DNA from: Liopterus haemorrhoidalis
Taxonomy: Eukaryota > Arthropoda > Insecta > Coleoptera > Dytiscidae
Assembly: GCA_963971575.1 (NCBI GenBank)
Contig: OZ020625.1
Location: forward strand, 30,390,537-30,454,536
Direction: 5' to 3'
DNA: 64,000 nt
Below are positions 55,676 through 64,000 of the stretch, one piece after another; positions within the stretch are counted from its first letter, which is position 1; every line of letters begins with the position of its first letter. The translations under genes and the position numbers were made by a program. The notes beneath the pieces were generated by a model that was not told the origin of the DNA, ran no database searches, and saw nothing but the letters and a program-made list of their open reading frames with translations.

Positions 55676-56060
55676 TTACATAAGCATATACCAAAGTTCA
55701 ACCTTAAAAATTTTGGTGCCACAAGATTTTGCAGACTTTCAAAGGGGGCTATGGTCAAAAAAAGTTGGAAACCCTTGCTCTAAAATAATAGATTTAATTA
55801 CGGTCCCCCTAATATATGTTTAAGCAATTGGTTGTGAAGTTTTCGGCAGTAAGACATATCAACTAAGTGCATTGTTTGTTTAACAAAGGGATCTAAGTGC
55901 TTAAAGGGAGATAATATCCCCCTTCTTGCTATTTATCTTATCACGATGCAGTGCCTTTGTTTGCTAATTAGTTCTTATCCCATCCACAGTTGTTTATTTA
56001 ACCTATGAAATTAATATAAACAAGAAAATCTCATGAATTTGAAAATATTACTTGCTAAAT
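55676..56060. other. unique spacer
   Basis: No coding exon could be recognised upstream of the candidate exon at 57009. Confidence 0.3.
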
Positions 56061-56063
56061 ATA

Positions 56064-56980
56064 CAAGGTGTCTCAAAAGAAATTTTATATTTAGTGGATC
56101 GATTAAAAAAAAAGTAAGCCGTATATAGAAAAAATGTTTATTAATTATTAAAATACACTTTTTGGGGATTTATTTCTTAAAAATAATATCGTCTAAATGT
56201 AGACCCTCGCGTTCTCGGCACTCATTTAATCGAACAGTAAAATTACTTATGAATTCTCGGCAGGTGGACTCAGGGATGGCTGCCATTTCGTGACGGATAT
56301 TTTCTTTCAAATGTGCCAGTGAAGTCGGTTTATTGGCGTAAACTTTAGATTTAAGATAACCCCATAGGAAAAAGTCCATAGGGGTTAAATCTGGACTGCG
56401 TGGAGGCCAATTTATGTCACCTCTCCGGGAGATCACGAGATTTACGAAATTAAGCCTCTGACTGGCATCTTGGGGCTTTAATTCTTGCACCAACTGAATT
56501 TTGTAGGGGTGCAGTTTTAGGTCTTGGTGCATAATGCGATGTAATGATGATCTATGCACATTTAAAGCACTTGCGCGCTTCCGAATTGAAAGGTTCGGGT
56601 CGTCACGAACAGACTGATTAACATTATCCACGTTTTCTACCGTTCTTGATGACCTAGGTCGCTCGGATTTTGATTTATCCAGAGTTGTACCAGTCTCTTC
56701 AAACTTTTTAACCCAATGTCGAATGAGAGGAATGCTTGGCGCATCATTTAAGTGGCGAAAACCTCGAATACTGCAGAATTTTCTACGCGCTACAGTCGCC
56801 AAATCACCGTTTTTGTAAAACTCTCGCACGCATAACGCGCGGTCTGCTCCCGAGAAACGCTCCATAGCGAATGAATTCCCAAGAGCCAGGCTACCGATTG
56901 ACATAACCCCCGCGCCCCTCGGATACGTTGCGTTCACGCAGTAAGCTAAATAAATATAAAATTTCTTTTGAGACACCTTG
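56064..56980 (-). mobile_element. M2-family mariner-type deletion derivative, copy 2
   Basis: 917 bp between TA dinucleotides (56062-56063; 56981-56982), with termini CAAGGTGTCTCAAAAGAAAT as in 6339-7253. Unlike copy 1 its reading frame is open from end to end. Confidence 0.85.
56170..56865 (-). CDS. truncated mariner-type transposase, open frame without the catalytic centre (M2)
   Basis: I start at MERFSGADRALCVREFYKNG (56865); the frame is open further upstream to 56985, but that part is terminal-repeat translation. About 231 codons. The N-terminal half has paired HTH-type segments (LIRHWVKKFEETGTT; ASALNVHRSSLHRIM), the DNA-binding part of the family. After ASQRLNFVNL the text jumps to SRRGDINWPPRSPDLTPMDF, which carries the third catalytic Asp. 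The segment expected between, with the first two Asp (roughly 100 residues), is absent. It could bind element ends but not catalyse. The same junction in copy 1 shows that the deleted form was mobilised. Confidence 0.65.
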   Translation of the reverse strand: MERFSGADRALCVREFYKNGDLATVARRKFCSIRGFRHLNDAPSIPLIRHWVKKFEETGTTLDKSKSERPRSSRTVENVDNVNQSVRDDPNLSIRKRASALNVHRSSLHRIMHQDLKLHPYKIQLVQELKPQDASQRLNFVNLVISRRGDINWPPRSPDLTPMDFFLWGYLKSKVYANKPTSLAHLKENIRHEMAAIPESTCREFISNFTVRLNECREREGLHLDDIIFKK

Positions 56981-57008
56981 TACATATTTTTTCAATTTTA
57001 TTTTACAG

Positions 57009-57160
57009 AGAAGGTCTATGCGATTGTCAATGAACTAAACCACACCCATTCGTGGAAAAATAAAGGCGTTTTAATTAACATTAGTCACGATACAATTTTA
57101 TGGATTCGCTACAAAAACCTGGTTTTATTTTATATCGGATATACGAGAGTTGCTATTTAA
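57009..57160 (+). CDS. possible lone 3' terminal exon of a host gene
   Basis: A good splice acceptor (TTTTTTCAATTTTATTTTACAG, a Y-rich tract ending at 57008) precedes an open frame: two bases completing a codon, then KVYAIVNELNHTHSWKNKGV, then LINISHDTILWIRYKNLVLF, then YIGYTRVAI and TAA. Codon and amino-acid use look like real protein, unlike surrounding ORFs. I do not recognise the family. No upstream exon was found; the M2 transposon sits 28 bases upstream, where the intron would be. No AATAAA follows closely, and it may be a processed or broken fragment. Confidence 0.35.
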
Positions 57161-57223
57161 GTTTTGCTGTTTAGCTGTTGCTTCACAGATGTTGGAATCT
57201 ACAAATTGATCATGTTTTTATTT

Positions 57224-57305
57224 AGGGTTTTGTAGGTATGACCAAAAAACCCTTATACCGTAATTTTGTCGTCTGTCTGTCTGTCTGTTCGGTATATTAT
57301 GATAG
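57224..57305 (+). mobile_element. HINE-C 5' terminus, truncated
   Basis: AGGGTTTTGTAGGTATGACC, ATTTTGTCG and a (GTCT)n of three to four units, then cut next to the M3 element. A second 5' scrap lies at 57943-57992 (TGGTTTTGTAGGTATGAC). Confidence 0.65.
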
Positions 57306-57307
57306 TA

Positions 57308-57872
57308 ATGGGTGTTTTTTTTAGAGGTATAGAACTTTAAATTGCAATAAAACAACGATGGATTATTCGATTGACATGAATTTTTTTTTATTCGAAAGAT
57401 AATCTTGTGGCATTACATTTTAAATATGATTTCTGGCATATGACCGCCACGGCTGGCTCGGATGTAGTCCAATCTGGACGTCCAATTTTCGATGACTTTT
57501 TCCAACATTTGTGGCCGTATATCGGCAATAACACGGCGAATGTTGTCTTCCAAATGGTCAAGCGTTTGTGGCTTATCCGCATAGACCAATGACTTTACAT
57601 AGCCCCACAGAAAGTAGTCCAGCGGTGTTAAATCACAAGATCTTGGAGGCCAATTCACAGGTCCAAAACGTGAAATTAGGCGGTCACCAAACGTGTCTTT
57701 CAATAAATCGATTGTGGCACGAGCTGTGTGACATGTTGCGCCGTCTTGTTGGTATGATTTAATGTAATGCCACAAGATTATCTTTCGAATAAAATAAAAT
57801 TCATGTCAATCGAATAATCCATCGTTGTTTTATTGCAATTTAAAGTTCTATACCTCTAAAAAAAACACCCGT
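57308..57872 (-). mobile_element. DD41D-like mariner derivative (M3), copy 2
   Basis: Reverse complement of 28973-29537 with only a handful of differences. It has the same ~110-bp TIRs, and TA occurs at 57306-57307 and 57873-57874. Confidence 0.85.
57413..57775 (-). pseudogene. C-terminal transposase fragment, DD41D-like (M3), copy 2
   Basis: The same 120-codon frame as at 29070-29432, with identical translation. Second and third catalytic Asp motifs are present; the N-terminal half is missing. It has no start codon of its own. Confidence 0.8.
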
Positions 57873-57984
57873 TATATTGATTATATTCGGTATAGAAATT
57901 GCAAAGTGAAATACAGTAATTTTTGTGAATTTATCGTTTTTATGGTTTTGTAGGTATGACAAAAAACCTTATACCGTAATTTTG

Positions 57985-58110
57985 TCACCTGTCTTACTGT
58001 GTTATTAATTCCATACATTTTTGTAGCTCTGATGAAGATTTAAATTAAATCGAAACGTTAGCGAAGTTAATAAATTTTGTTTTATTTTCTGACTGCTCCG
58101 AATCCCATTA
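57985..58110 (+). repeat. dispersed repeat shared with 24998-25140
   Basis: TTACTGTGTTATTAATTCCA and AATCGAAACGTTAGCGAAGT occur in both. Both copies are followed by CCGAATCCCAT-like text. Confidence 0.5.
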
Positions 58111-58645
58111 CAATAAAAAACGAAACAAAATATCTCTAAAATAAACTGTTATAACTAGTTATTATATGAAATAACTGTGGATAATAATGGTGGTTTGATC
58201 GAACATTAGTATTTTTTTTTTTTTTGTAAAATAATTGTAAAAGTAATAGTTTTTTTTCTAAATAGTCAAATAGTTTATTTTAGAGATATTTTGTTTCTTT
58301 TTTTATTGTTTTCAAAGCTTGTTACGTTCAACTTTTTAAAACTTATGTTGATTATTATTTTGTAAATAAATGGTCGCCATTTTGAAATGGTTAACATAAA
58401 AATACTTTTTGGTGTCATTGTAAAGCTAATTTAATGTACTTTTAGGAAAAAAATATAAAATTATCGATTCTCTATGCTAGATCAAAAGTTGACATCATTT
58501 CCGGTGAAACCGGAAGTGCCTCAGAATTCTTATAGTAACCTTTAGATGGGCCTTTTTGTCTAGTTTAACTTTTGTTCTGAAGATTTTTTGTATCTTTACA
58601 AATAAAGGAGATTTTCGGGGTGCCCCGTTTCAAACAAACACCCTG
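58111..58645. other. AT-rich spacer
   Basis: The edge word TTTCAAACAAACACCCTGTAT near 58629 looks like a transposon terminus, but no partner was found. Confidence 0.3.
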
Positions 58646-58648
58646 TAT

Positions 58649-58692
58649 ACCTGCGAAACCCTGAAATGTATAAAAATTCACACTTCACTTCC
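58649..58692 (+). mobile_element. HINE-C 3' terminus only
   Basis: ACCTGCGAAACCCTGAAATG followed by the decayed hairpin and CACTTCACTTCC. Confidence 0.55.
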
Positions 58693-59054
58693 ATTTCTAA
58701 ATCAACAATGTTGTCTTTGGAAAATAGCGTCTTTGCAATGATCGTTTACAATTGAAAAGTAATAAATTATGGGATCATTTCTTTTATATCCCAAAGGCTA
58801 TTATGTTCAGGATAATTTTTCTATGTCAAATACAATCCTTATTGAATAATTATTGAAAAAGAAGAGAAATATATCAACCATTGTAACCATAATGAAGCCT
58901 AGTTTCAACTGCAAAGCCTCGTAAATTTTCTATTATATGTCAGATCTTTTATTTGCAAGAAGTTTATTTGATTCATTAGTCAGATCCAGGGATATTTTTC
59001 CACTCCTATCTGGCAGTTGGTTTACCTCTACACCTGTAAGAATATATAAATATA

Positions 59055-60325
59055 CCAGGTCTAGAAGTATGAAATGCGAATTTTTTCAAACTTGCCGCGC
59101 AAACAGAGTGTATAGTTCAAAGTTTCAACACATATGGCGTTTTGTTAACTTATCATTAAGTGGCAAATGCGTATAGGTTATAATTTGAAAAGTGATCATA
59201 TAGTTTTGTTTTACTGTGTTAAAAATGTCAAATTTTATGTCAAATAAAAATCATTCGCGGACAATACTACTGTTTTGTTTTCATTTGAAAAAAACTGTTG
59301 CTGCATCATACCGACTGCTTCGAGAAGCTTATGGTGAATATGCTCCATCGCAAGATACGTGTGAACGATGGTTTCGGCTTTTCAAAAGTGGTGACTTTGA
59401 TCTTACAGACAAAGAAAATGGAAAACCTCCAAATAAATATGAAGATACAAAATTGGAAACATTGCTACAGGAAGACGATAGTCAATCACAAAAACAACTA
59501 GCAGAGCAGTTAGGCGTTAGTCAACAAGCTATTTCCAATCGCCTACGAGAGATGGGTAAGATCCAGAAAGTCGGCAGATGATTTCCACATGCATTGAATG
59601 AGAGGCAGATGGAAAAACGCAAAAACAGTTGTGAAATTTTGCTTGCACGATACAAAAGAAAGTCTTTTTTGCATCGTATCATTACTGGCGATGAAAAATG
59701 GATTTATTTTGAAAATCCCAAACGCAAAAAATCATGGGTGAACCCAGGCTCACCATCCACATCAACTGCAAGACCGAATCGTTTTGGCAAAAACACTCTG
59801 TACTTGGTGGGACCAAAAGGTGGTCTATTATGAATTGTTAAAACCTGGTGAAACAGTTAATACCCAACGCTACCAACAACTGATCGAATTGAACCATTCG
59901 CTGCTCATAAAACCAGAATACAAAAAAAGACAGCACAAGGTAATCTTTCTTCACAATAACGCTCCATCACATAAGGCAAAAGCAGTTTGCAACACATTGG
60001 AGGCACTCAAGTGGGAAATGCTACCCCATGCCGCTTACTCAACAGACTGGGCCCCTTCAGATTACCACTTGTTCGCATCGATGGGTCACGCACTTACCGA
60101 GCAGCACTTTTGTTCATATGAAAATGTGAAAGAATGGCTAGATGAATGGTTTGCGGGGAAAGGGGAAGAGTTCTACTGGCGAGGTATTCACAAATTGCCT
60201 GAAAGATGGGGAAAATGTATAACTTTTAATGGAGCATACTTTGAATAAATAAACTTTTACTGTTCTTTTGAGTTTAATGTATTTTATTTTTTTAAAAAAT
60301 CCGCATTTCATACTTGTAGACCTGG
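59055..60325 (+). mobile_element. Mos1-like (mauritiana-type) mariner, near full length
   Basis: 1271 bp between TA dinucleotides (59053-59054; 60326-60327). TIRs CCAGGTCTAGAAGTATGAAA and the complement of TTTCATACTTGTAGACCTGG differ at one or two bases. The length and the CCAGGT- start match what is known for Mos1 (about 1.29 kb). Confidence 0.9.
59225..60248 (+). pseudogene. mauritiana-type mariner transposase, inactivated
   Basis: It starts MSNFMSNKNHSRT and spans nearly the full ~345-residue family length. HTH1 holds ASYRLLREAYGEYAPSQDTC, HTH2 holds KQLAEQLGVSQQAISNRLRE, followed by MGKIQKVGR. The first catalytic Asp is in ITGDEKWIYF. The second should lie in a LHDNAPSH motif but reads LHNNAPSH, so Asp is replaced by Asn (about 59952). 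The third is present in WAPSDYHLF. A TGA at 59579-59581 replaces an expected Trp, and a frameshift near 59785-59800 moves the rest (59784-60248) to another frame. It ends before an overlapping TAAATAAA. It is dead but young-looking. Confidence 0.9.
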
Positions 60326-60329
60326 TAAA

Positions 60330-60950
60330 TAAGTAAATGTATTATTTTATTGGGGAAGGGGGTTTGGATACGAATCTCCCTTTATATGGTACGCCCATTC
60401 TACAATAATACGCTAGTGATATAGTTAATGATTTTAATGTGTACACAAAGCCTGGAGGGTTGCCAATATTAGAAGCCAAGTAAGGGACATATAAAAGCGT
60501 CCATTCAACTGATTTACGTCCTCCATAAAGTTATATTGACCCATTAACCTCTTACCTCAATCTGTAAACAAGTGAACATGAGTTGAATCGCAAATTTACA
60601 CATCATGCAACACTCCAAAATACGGAGAGAGGTAAAGCCGGGAAATATTTCAATTTTATCTCATATGGAAATTCAATTTTGGTCTGAATGTCCGGGGAAT
60701 CTATTAGTGAAAATATTTTTGGAAGCTATTCACGAAGATAACTGATTGAATATATTTTAAAATAGGAATTTTGAACACAATAGAACTTTTATAAACGCAT
60801 GAATAGGTTCATAAAATTTTATATATTACAATATACACGTTATAAAATATTCTTTCAATTTTATAAAAGGTTCATTTGATAAATTCCCAACCGAAAGCCA
60901 CATTCAGAGCTCTTTAAATTAAGAGGTTGTAGACTGTGCTTTGTTAGCTG
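60330..60950. other. unique AT-rich DNA
   Basis: No gene or repeat terminus was recognised. Confidence 0.35.
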
Positions 60951-60953
60951 TAA

Positions 60954-61117
60954 TACCCTTTTCACACTAGAACTTTAAGATCGGATTTTAAAGTGAATGT
61001 GTCTTTAAACGTTAATGTGAAAGCGTATGACCTCGTCTAAATACAAGCGAAGTTGAAGACAGAGATCTGCGTCTTAAACATCGTCCGCATTGCCAATATA
61101 ATTTCTATTATAAAAAA
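60954..61117 (+). mobile_element. ACCCTTTTCACACTAG MITE, left part (copy 3)
   Basis: It matches 42676-42838 (ACCCTTTTCACACTAGAACT ... TTGCCAATATAATTTC). It is cut at TTATAAAAAA by the adjoining HINE-C 3' end. Confidence 0.7.
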
Positions 61118-62022
61118 TGTATGTGAAGTGTGAATCTTCACACATTTCGGGGTATCGCAGGTATTTAGTAAGTGAATGATGATTATTTGGGATGCCAAAA
61201 CAAATTTTATGTCAAAATATTTTTTTATGAATTTTAATTCGAATGCCTAATACCATTATTTAAGTTTCTAAATATGTGCAGCATTTTATTTATATAGCAA
61301 GGTTCAATAAGATTTTTAAAACTGCGCCTATGGTTTCCATTGGTTGCTTACATCATAAGTCCCGCCCTTTGATTTCGTCAAACAAAATTAAATTATAATT
61401 TTAACACTTCCCACTGGTTATTAAATTTACGCTTTTAAAAAATAAATGCAACATTTACCAAAATATAACTAGAATTTTGACAAAATAATTTAAACAAAAT
61501 AAAAATGCAAAAAAAAAACAGAAAAAAATAAAATTAACAGGATTCGAACACTGCAACGTTCGCACTGCAAATTACAAAGTGCATCACAAGACCAACTGAG
61601 CTACTAGAGTTACTGATCTGGAGTGTTCATAGCGAATTAATTATTTAACATATTTTAGTTAAAAACACAAAAAATGCGTTATTTTCCGAAAACATAATCT
61701 GATCAAAAATTCCTGTTGTACTGTTTCGGTTCACACCAATGTACATTACTTAGAATTTTTTCAGATTTTTAATTTAAACCATCTAGGCTACAGGGCTTTC
61801 ATTTGATACCTTAGACAGAATTGTAAAAAAATATATTTTTTTTTGGTGAGCACATATTTGTTTATATTTTTAGGGGGATATGTTTTTTAGATGTTTTAGT
61901 ATTTTTCCTATGTGCGGGTCAAAGAGTTGTATAAGCATTCCAAATTTCAACTCTCTAGGTTTAACCGTTTGGCTACAATTTTCACCCGACAGACAGACAG
62001 ACAGAGAGACAGACAGACATAC

Positions 62023-62107
<85 letters not shown>

Positions 62108-62173
62108 GGCAGGCAGACAGACAGACGACAAAATGACGGTATAAGGTTTTTTTGGTCATACCTACAAAACCCT
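61118..62173 (-). mobile_element. HINE-C, full length with long microsatellite
   Basis: 3' terminus at the left (TGTGAAGTGTGAATCTTCAC), 5' terminus ACCTACAAAACCCT at the right. The (ACAG)n tract covers about 61989-62128, the longest in the window; the ORFs through it on both strands are microsatellite translation. It lacks the GTGTGGGACAAAATT segment seen in other copies. Confidence 0.8.
61540..61621 (-). promoter_or_regulatory. tRNA-like Pol III module in HINE-C (type 5, best preserved)
   Basis: On the minus strand CTAGTAGCTCAGTTGGTC (61590-61607) is a near-perfect tRNA A box, and GTGTTCGAATCCTG (61537-61550) a near-perfect B box. The spacing of about 45 bases between them fits a tRNA. No clean cloverleaf was confirmed by eye. 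Confidence 0.6.
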
Positions 62174-62179
62174 GATTAT

Positions 62180-62730
62180 CAAAATAAATTTTAATAATCA
62201 CGTTTTAATATGAAAACAATAAAATATTAACAGCGATTGTGGTCGTTGGAATGACTTAATTTCCGTCAAAAAATTTTGTATGTAAATATTCATAAAGTCT
62301 TTCATTTAGTCTTTTTATCCAATGGGGCAACCTAAATCTTTAATTCGTTTATCCAAAGTTTCGTAGGAAGGACATGAGTAACCAAATGAAGGAAAAGTCC
62401 TTTTAATGGATTTCTCACCCTGTTTTATTACTAATTGTTATTTCTGTGAAATCCTGAAAATAGTTAGAAATTTCTAACAAATGTATCATAATTTCTGATG
62501 TGTGGGTGTTTATATTTTTACCTGATTTTGTTATAAAATTCATATTTCCATTCATCATTCCGTTATCTGATTTGTAGAATGTTTTAAATTAGTTCAAAGG
62601 TCAAATAACCCACGCTCTATTCTGCCACAATCAAATATGTAAATATAATTCTCTCTAGGCAAGGTTAAAACGCTGAATTCTAACTTAAATCGGAGTTCAG
62701 AACTATTTGTATTATACAATCATATTATAT
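62180..62730. other. unique AT-rich DNA
   Basis: Nothing supportable was seen. Confidence 0.35.
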
Positions 62731-62732
62731 TT

Positions 62733-63273
62733 TCAGAACATAATGCATTTTTTGTGTTTTTTTGTTGACGACGTAAATATTCAATATGTTATGTAAGACA
62801 ATAAACCAGTATGCCTTTATGGTGTAGTGGTTAGACATCTCGCTTCCTGTCACAATTTTATTTTTTCTGTTTTTTTTGCATTTTTATTTTGTTTAAATTA
62901 TTTTGTCAAAATTCTAGTTATATTTTGGCAAATGTTGCATTTAATTTTTAAAAGCGTAAATTTAATAACCAGTGGGAAGTATTGGAATTATAATTTAATT
63001 CTATGTTTGAATGTATACGAAATCAGAGGGGTGGAGCTTATGATTTAAACCAACCAATGGAAGCCATAGGCACAATTTTCAAAATCTTAATGAACCTTCC
63101 TATATAAAAAAATACTGCACATATTTAGAAACCTAAATGGTATTAGGCATTCGAATTAAAATTAACAAAATAATATTTTAACATAAAATTTGTTTTGGCA
63201 TTCCAAATAATCATCATTCAGTTACTAAATACCTGCAAAACCCAGAAATGTGTAAAAATTTACACTTCACGTC
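62733..63273 (+). mobile_element. HINE-C 3' part with tRNA-like module remnant (type 6)
   Basis: It starts inside the body (AACATAATGCATTTTTTGTG). The A-box-like TATGGTGTAGTGGTTAGACA lies at 62818-62837, but the B box is lost (CGCTTCCTGTCAC joins the body). It ends ACCTGCAAAACCCAGAAATG, hairpin, TTCACGTCATTTTT. Confidence 0.7.
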
Positions 63274-63279
63274 ATTTTT

Positions 63280-63675
63280 TTTTTTTTTTTGTGAATATTG
63301 AAAGAAAATTTGGAAGAGGCGAAGTATTATTTATAATATTCTGTTGTTTTTGTACTGAAAAAATTCTGTTCTCATAAATAAATATTATTTTTGTTTTAAC
63401 AGAAATGTTGAAGTCCTTCTAGTTATGTGTATAAGGTAAAAAAGTCCTTTTTGCTTTTATTTCGGTTGGTTATCCTCATAACATTTTATTATAGTATTTC
63501 TGTGACAGGCGAATTTTCTCAGGATAAAAAATAGTCCTGTATGAAATACTATAATCCTTCCCAAACAGTGGATCCCAAAATCCTCCAATATTACATTAAT
63601 TTTATAATATAAAAATGTAGGAAATGTAAGGATCAATAAACTGCTAAAATAACAAAACTGACGCTGCACTCTAAA
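63280..63675. other. AT-rich spacer
   Basis: The minus ORF at 63457-63708 runs into a HINE terminus and is not supported. Confidence 0.3.
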
Positions 63676-63678
63676 AAA

Positions 63679-64000
63679 AATTGATATGAAGTGTGAATTT
63701 TCACACATTTCAGGGTTTTGCAGGTATTTAATAAGTGAATGATGATTATTTGGGATGCCAAAACAAATTTTATATTAAAATATTTTTTTTGTTAATTTTA
63801 ATTCGAACGCCTAATACCATTATTTAGGTTTCTAAATAGGTGCAGTATTTTTTTTTATATATATATATATCAAGGTTCATTAAGAATTTTAAAAATCGCG
63901 CCTATGGCTTCCATTGGTTATTATAAGTTCCGCCACTCTGATTTCGTATACATTGAAACAGAATTAAATTATAATTTAAACAATTTCCACTGGTTATTAA
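63679..64000 (-). mobile_element. HINE-C 3' part, cut by window end
   Basis: TTGATATGAAG, hairpin GTGTGAATTTTCACAC and AGGGTTTTGCAGGT, then the body to the end of the window. (TA)n at 63857-63870. Confidence 0.75.

Noticed and set aside
58937..59176. 79-codon ORF crossing the left TIR of the Mos1-like mariner
   Set aside because: It spans the element boundary, so it cannot be an old host gene.
61880..62201. ORFs of 74-104 codons rich in TDRQ or CLSV repeats (also at 8173, 16004, 19665, 19675, 21186, 23539, 27446, 30898)
   Set aside because: They are translations of the (ACAG)n/(GTCT)n microsatellite inside HINE elements, open because the tetranucleotide has no stop in these frames.

Overview
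This is a gene-poor, strongly AT-rich stretch of an arthropod, most probably insect, nuclear genome. The evidence is eukaryotic throughout: a GT-AG intron inside a signal-peptide coding sequence, AATAAA signals, TA-flanked mariner relatives, TTAA-flanked piggyBac relatives, PIF/Harbinger and hAT ends, non-LTR reverse transcriptase fossils, tRNA-type Pol III modules, (GTCT)n/(CA)n-bearing Helentron-like elements, and satellite arrays. There are no bacterial operons, no CRISPR array and no intact conserved housekeeping gene. Species cannot be fixed from the sequence.

Layout. 1-2.9 kb: three piggyBac-derived non-autonomous copies, two of them flanking a dead mariner. 2.9-9 kb: Helentron-like repeats of three related families (called HINE-A, -B, -C here), a deleted mariner-type element and a 120-bp tandem repeat. 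9.6-15 kb: a full HINE-C, a long array of a ~165-bp repeat, and a nine-unit ~198-bp satellite whose core resembles the HINE-C 3' terminus. 15-25 kb: duplications, a Helitron-type 3' end, several HINE copies, a tRNA-derived SINE, an RTE-like RT fossil, and a three-level nest at 23.2-24.95 kb. 25-31 kb: mostly unique AT-rich DNA, a 142-bp tandem array, and two internally deleted mariner-type elements. 31.5-38.3 kb: a PIF/Harbinger fossil abutting a piggyBac fossil, jockey-like RT pieces, HINE-C, and a 27-bp perfect inverted repeat around a small ORF. 38.3-50.5 kb: more HINEs, mariner, hAT and unclassified MITEs, plus an inverted counterpart of the ~165-bp repeat array. 50.8-54 kb: a five-unit 152-bp array of the HINE-A 3' end, then the one convincing host gene. 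54-64 kb: HINE-C copies, deleted mariner-type elements, a nearly full-length but dead Mos1-like mariner, and a possible lone host exon near 57.0 kb.

The best candidate for something undescribed is the gene at 52692-53852. Its two exons encode a cysteine-free secreted preproprotein of about 366 residues. It has five internal units of about 46 residues, each opening with an S-K-R-D/E dibasic site, and ends in an unrelated hydrophobic tail. The layout resembles a multi-copy propeptide. One extra A in a ten-A run breaks the frame in this assembly.

The second theme is how the HINE families evolve. Copies of HINE-C carry different tRNA-like (A-box/B-box) modules at the same internal position. HINE-A 3' ends occur as tandem arrays, and a classical satellite shares the HINE-C terminus.

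All homology statements are from recognition by eye. Boundaries of degenerate repeats are approximate.
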